DNA from: Balneola sp.
GTDB lineage: Bacteria > Bacteroidota > Rhodothermia > Balneolales > Balneolaceae
Length of the DNA: 32,826 nt
Reading direction: 5' to 3'
NCBI GenBank assembly: GCA_002730655.1
Contig: PCAT01000070.1
Span: 1-32,826 of the forward strand
The translations under genes were made by a program, and so were the position numbers. Below the pieces are notes generated by a model. That model was not told where the DNA came from. It worked only from the letters and a program-made list of their open reading frames with translations, and did not search any database. How positions within the stretch are numbered: position 1 is the stretch's first letter; each line of letters begins with the position of its first letter. Positions 31,480-32,826 of this stretch are shown here, in pieces.

Positions 31480-32754
31480 ATGTCTACTAGAGTAGTTATT
31501 GGCGCCCAATGGGGCGATGAAGGAAAAGGAAAAATTGTTGACCTTCTTAGTAAAGAATCCCGTTATATAGTACGATTTCAAGGGGGCGCAAATGCTGGTC
31601 ATACCCTAAAATTTGACGATAAAGAAGTAGTACTTCATCTTATCCCATCCGGAATATTTAATGGAGATGGGATTTGTATAATAGGGAATGGAGTCGTTAT
31701 CGATCCTTTGGCTCTTTTGGAAGAAATCGACCAAGTCCACTCAATGGGTTTCAGCTTAGAAAAGCGATTCTTTATTTCAGAAACAGCTCATGTAATCCTT
31801 CCTTATCATAAGATATTAGATCAAATGAAGGAAAAGAGAAAGGGAGCTAAGGCTATTGGAACAACCGGACGTGGTATCGGCCCCGCATATGTGAGTAAAG
31901 TTGCGAGAATTGGAATCCGCATGATTGATTTATTGGATACCAATGTACTTCACCAAAAGCTTATTCAGAATATTGAGGATATAAATCGAGCACTTGAAAA
32001 TATTTATAAAGAGCCTATCATAGATGCCCAAGAATTAATCCATGAACTTGAAGGGGCAATAACAAAACTTAGTCCCTATATTTGTAACACAACGCATATG
32101 TTACACGAAGCGCTAGAAATAGACGAAAATATATTATTAGAAGGGGCTCAAGGCTGCCTGCTTGATGTAGATCATGGCACCTATCCATACGTCACCTCCT
32201 CTTCTCCTACATCTGGAGGAGCTTGTACAGGAAGTGGTATTCCTCCATTAGCTATCACTCAAGCAATGGGAATTACTAAAGCCTATTGTACTCGAGTTGG
32301 AAATGGCCCCTTCCCAACCGAACTTTTGGATGATACCGGAGCGTTACTCCGAAAAAAAGGACACGAATTTGGTGCAACTACTGGGCGCCCACGTCGTTGT
32401 GGTTGGTTAGACTTGGTAGCACTGAAATATGCATGCCGAATTAACGGACTCAATGAATTAACTTTAACTAAAATGGATGTAATGGATGGTTTTGATACTA
32501 TAAAAGTCTGCACATCCTATCAAATTGGTGATACAGAAACCAAAGTGTTTCCTTTAAGCCTCAAAGATCTAGAAAAAGTAAAACCTATTTATACAGAACT
32601 ACGTGGTTGGGATCAAGACATAACGGGTATCACCACTTGGGATGAATTGCCAGATACTGCTCAAGATTATATCCGATTTTTAGAAAACTACTTAGGTATT
32701 TCCTTTAAAATTATTTCTACTGGACCTAAGCGAAACGAAACAATTATTTGCTAG
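31480..32754 (+). CDS. purA: Adenylosuccinate synthetase
   Basis: 424-aa enzyme that makes adenylosuccinate from IMP, GTP and aspartate, the committed step to AMP. N-terminal GTP-binding loop GDEGKGKIVD (about 12-21, catalytic Asp first), then QGGANAGHT and IGTTGRGIGPAY, then the LLEGAQGCLLDVDHGTYPYVTSS stretch (key pieces EGAQG and DVDHGTYP), and TTGRPRRCGW near the C-terminal third. Length is standard. No Shine-Dalgarno is visible. Its TAG overlaps the stop of the partial gene on the other strand by 4 bp. Confidence 0.97.
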   Translation: MSTRVVIGAQWGDEGKGKIVDLLSKESRYIVRFQGGANAGHTLKFDDKEVVLHLIPSGIFNGDGICIIGNGVVIDPLALLEEIDQVHSMGFSLEKRFFISETAHVILPYHKILDQMKEKRKGAKAIGTTGRGIGPAYVSKVARIGIRMIDLLDTNVLHQKLIQNIEDINRALENIYKEPIIDAQELIHELEGAITKLSPYICNTTHMLHEALEIDENILLEGAQGCLLDVDHGTYPYVTSSSPTSGGACTGSGIPPLAITQAMGITKAYCTRVGNGPFPTELLDDTGALLRKKGHEFGATTGRPRRCGWLDLVALKYACRINGLNELTLTKMDVMDGFDTIKVCTSYQIGDTETKVFPLSLKDLEKVKPIYTELRGWDQDITGITTWDELPDTAQDYIRFLENYLGISFKIISTGPKRNETIIC

Positions 32755-32826
32755 GCCTTATTGTTACGTAAAGCAGCTGATAATTCCCCTATGAGTACGA
32801 CTATAGCGGCACCAACAGCGGTATAA
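32751..32826 (-). CDS. C-terminal end of a membrane protein, cut by the window edge
   Basis: Minus-strand frame open from the window edge to TAG at 32753-32751, about 25 codons: the visible end is YTAVGAAIVVLIGEL followed by SAALRNNKA. It has a hydrophobic segment and a basic tail, as at the cytoplasmic end of a last transmembrane helix. Family not recognisable. The gene would be longer to the right. Its stop shares CTAG with purA. Confidence 0.6.
   Translation of the reverse strand, partial: YTAVGAAIVVLIGELSAALRNNKA

Overview
The window reads as an AT-rich, gene-dense chromosomal core segment of a bacterium from the FCB (Bacteroidota/Rhodothermota/Balneolota) side of the tree. This is inferred from several signs: a DUF3078-type beta-barrel-like protein, a tRNA-Gln/prs/rplY/pth gene order, a K+-dependent membrane pyrophosphatase, a class II DAHP synthase, mostly weak or absent Shine-Dalgarno sequences, and a decayed feoB tail of Bacteroidota flavour. 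I cannot name a genus. I see no insertion sequence, integrase, prophage or CRISPR array; almost everything is housekeeping.

Layout. 1-1116: 3' part of hisS (+), facing an APC-type permease with a C-terminal regulatory tail (1171-3261, -). After a 451-bp gene-free divergent region comes a + strand run: lysA, a degenerate aspartokinase-like protein and an ABC-F ATPase (3713-7619). 7663-9463 (-) holds pyrF, rnhA and a VOC-fold protein. 9527-9800 (-) holds the remains of a feoB gene. Then, all on -, a hypothetical protein, hppA, pth, rplY, prs and tRNA-Gln (9803-15148). A + strand trio follows: a PyrR-like phosphoribosyltransferase, a DUF3078 protein and a group II PLP decarboxylase (15328-18118). 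Next is a - strand protein quality-control block, clpB, htrA and hsp20 (18102-23028), then aroG (-). From 24773 all genes are +: uvrA, a small exported hypothetical protein, secD, secF, a STAS protein, a strong terminator, and purA. A membrane protein on - enters at the right edge.

How it fits together. The genes cover translation (hisS, tRNA-Gln, pth, L25, ABC-F), nucleotide synthesis (prs, pyrF, purA, PyrR-like), lysine and aromatic amino acid synthesis (lysA, aroG), genome maintenance (rnhA, uvrA), envelope export (secD, secF, htrA) and heat-shock proteostasis (clpB, hsp20, htrA).

Most worth a second look: (1) the 184-aa signal-peptide-bearing ORF just upstream of secDF, ending in GIAIGAP-stop, which has the layout of a secretion-monitoring arrest peptide such as VemP or SecM; (2) a feoB pseudogene between pyrF and a gene of unknown function; (3) an aspartokinase-fold protein next to lysA that has lost its catalytic motifs and ACT domains; (4) a permease whose EIIA-like domain has lost the phospho-histidine; (5) a terminator-like hairpin inside the clpB leader. 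All functional readings come from reading motifs in the sequence; no database search was run.
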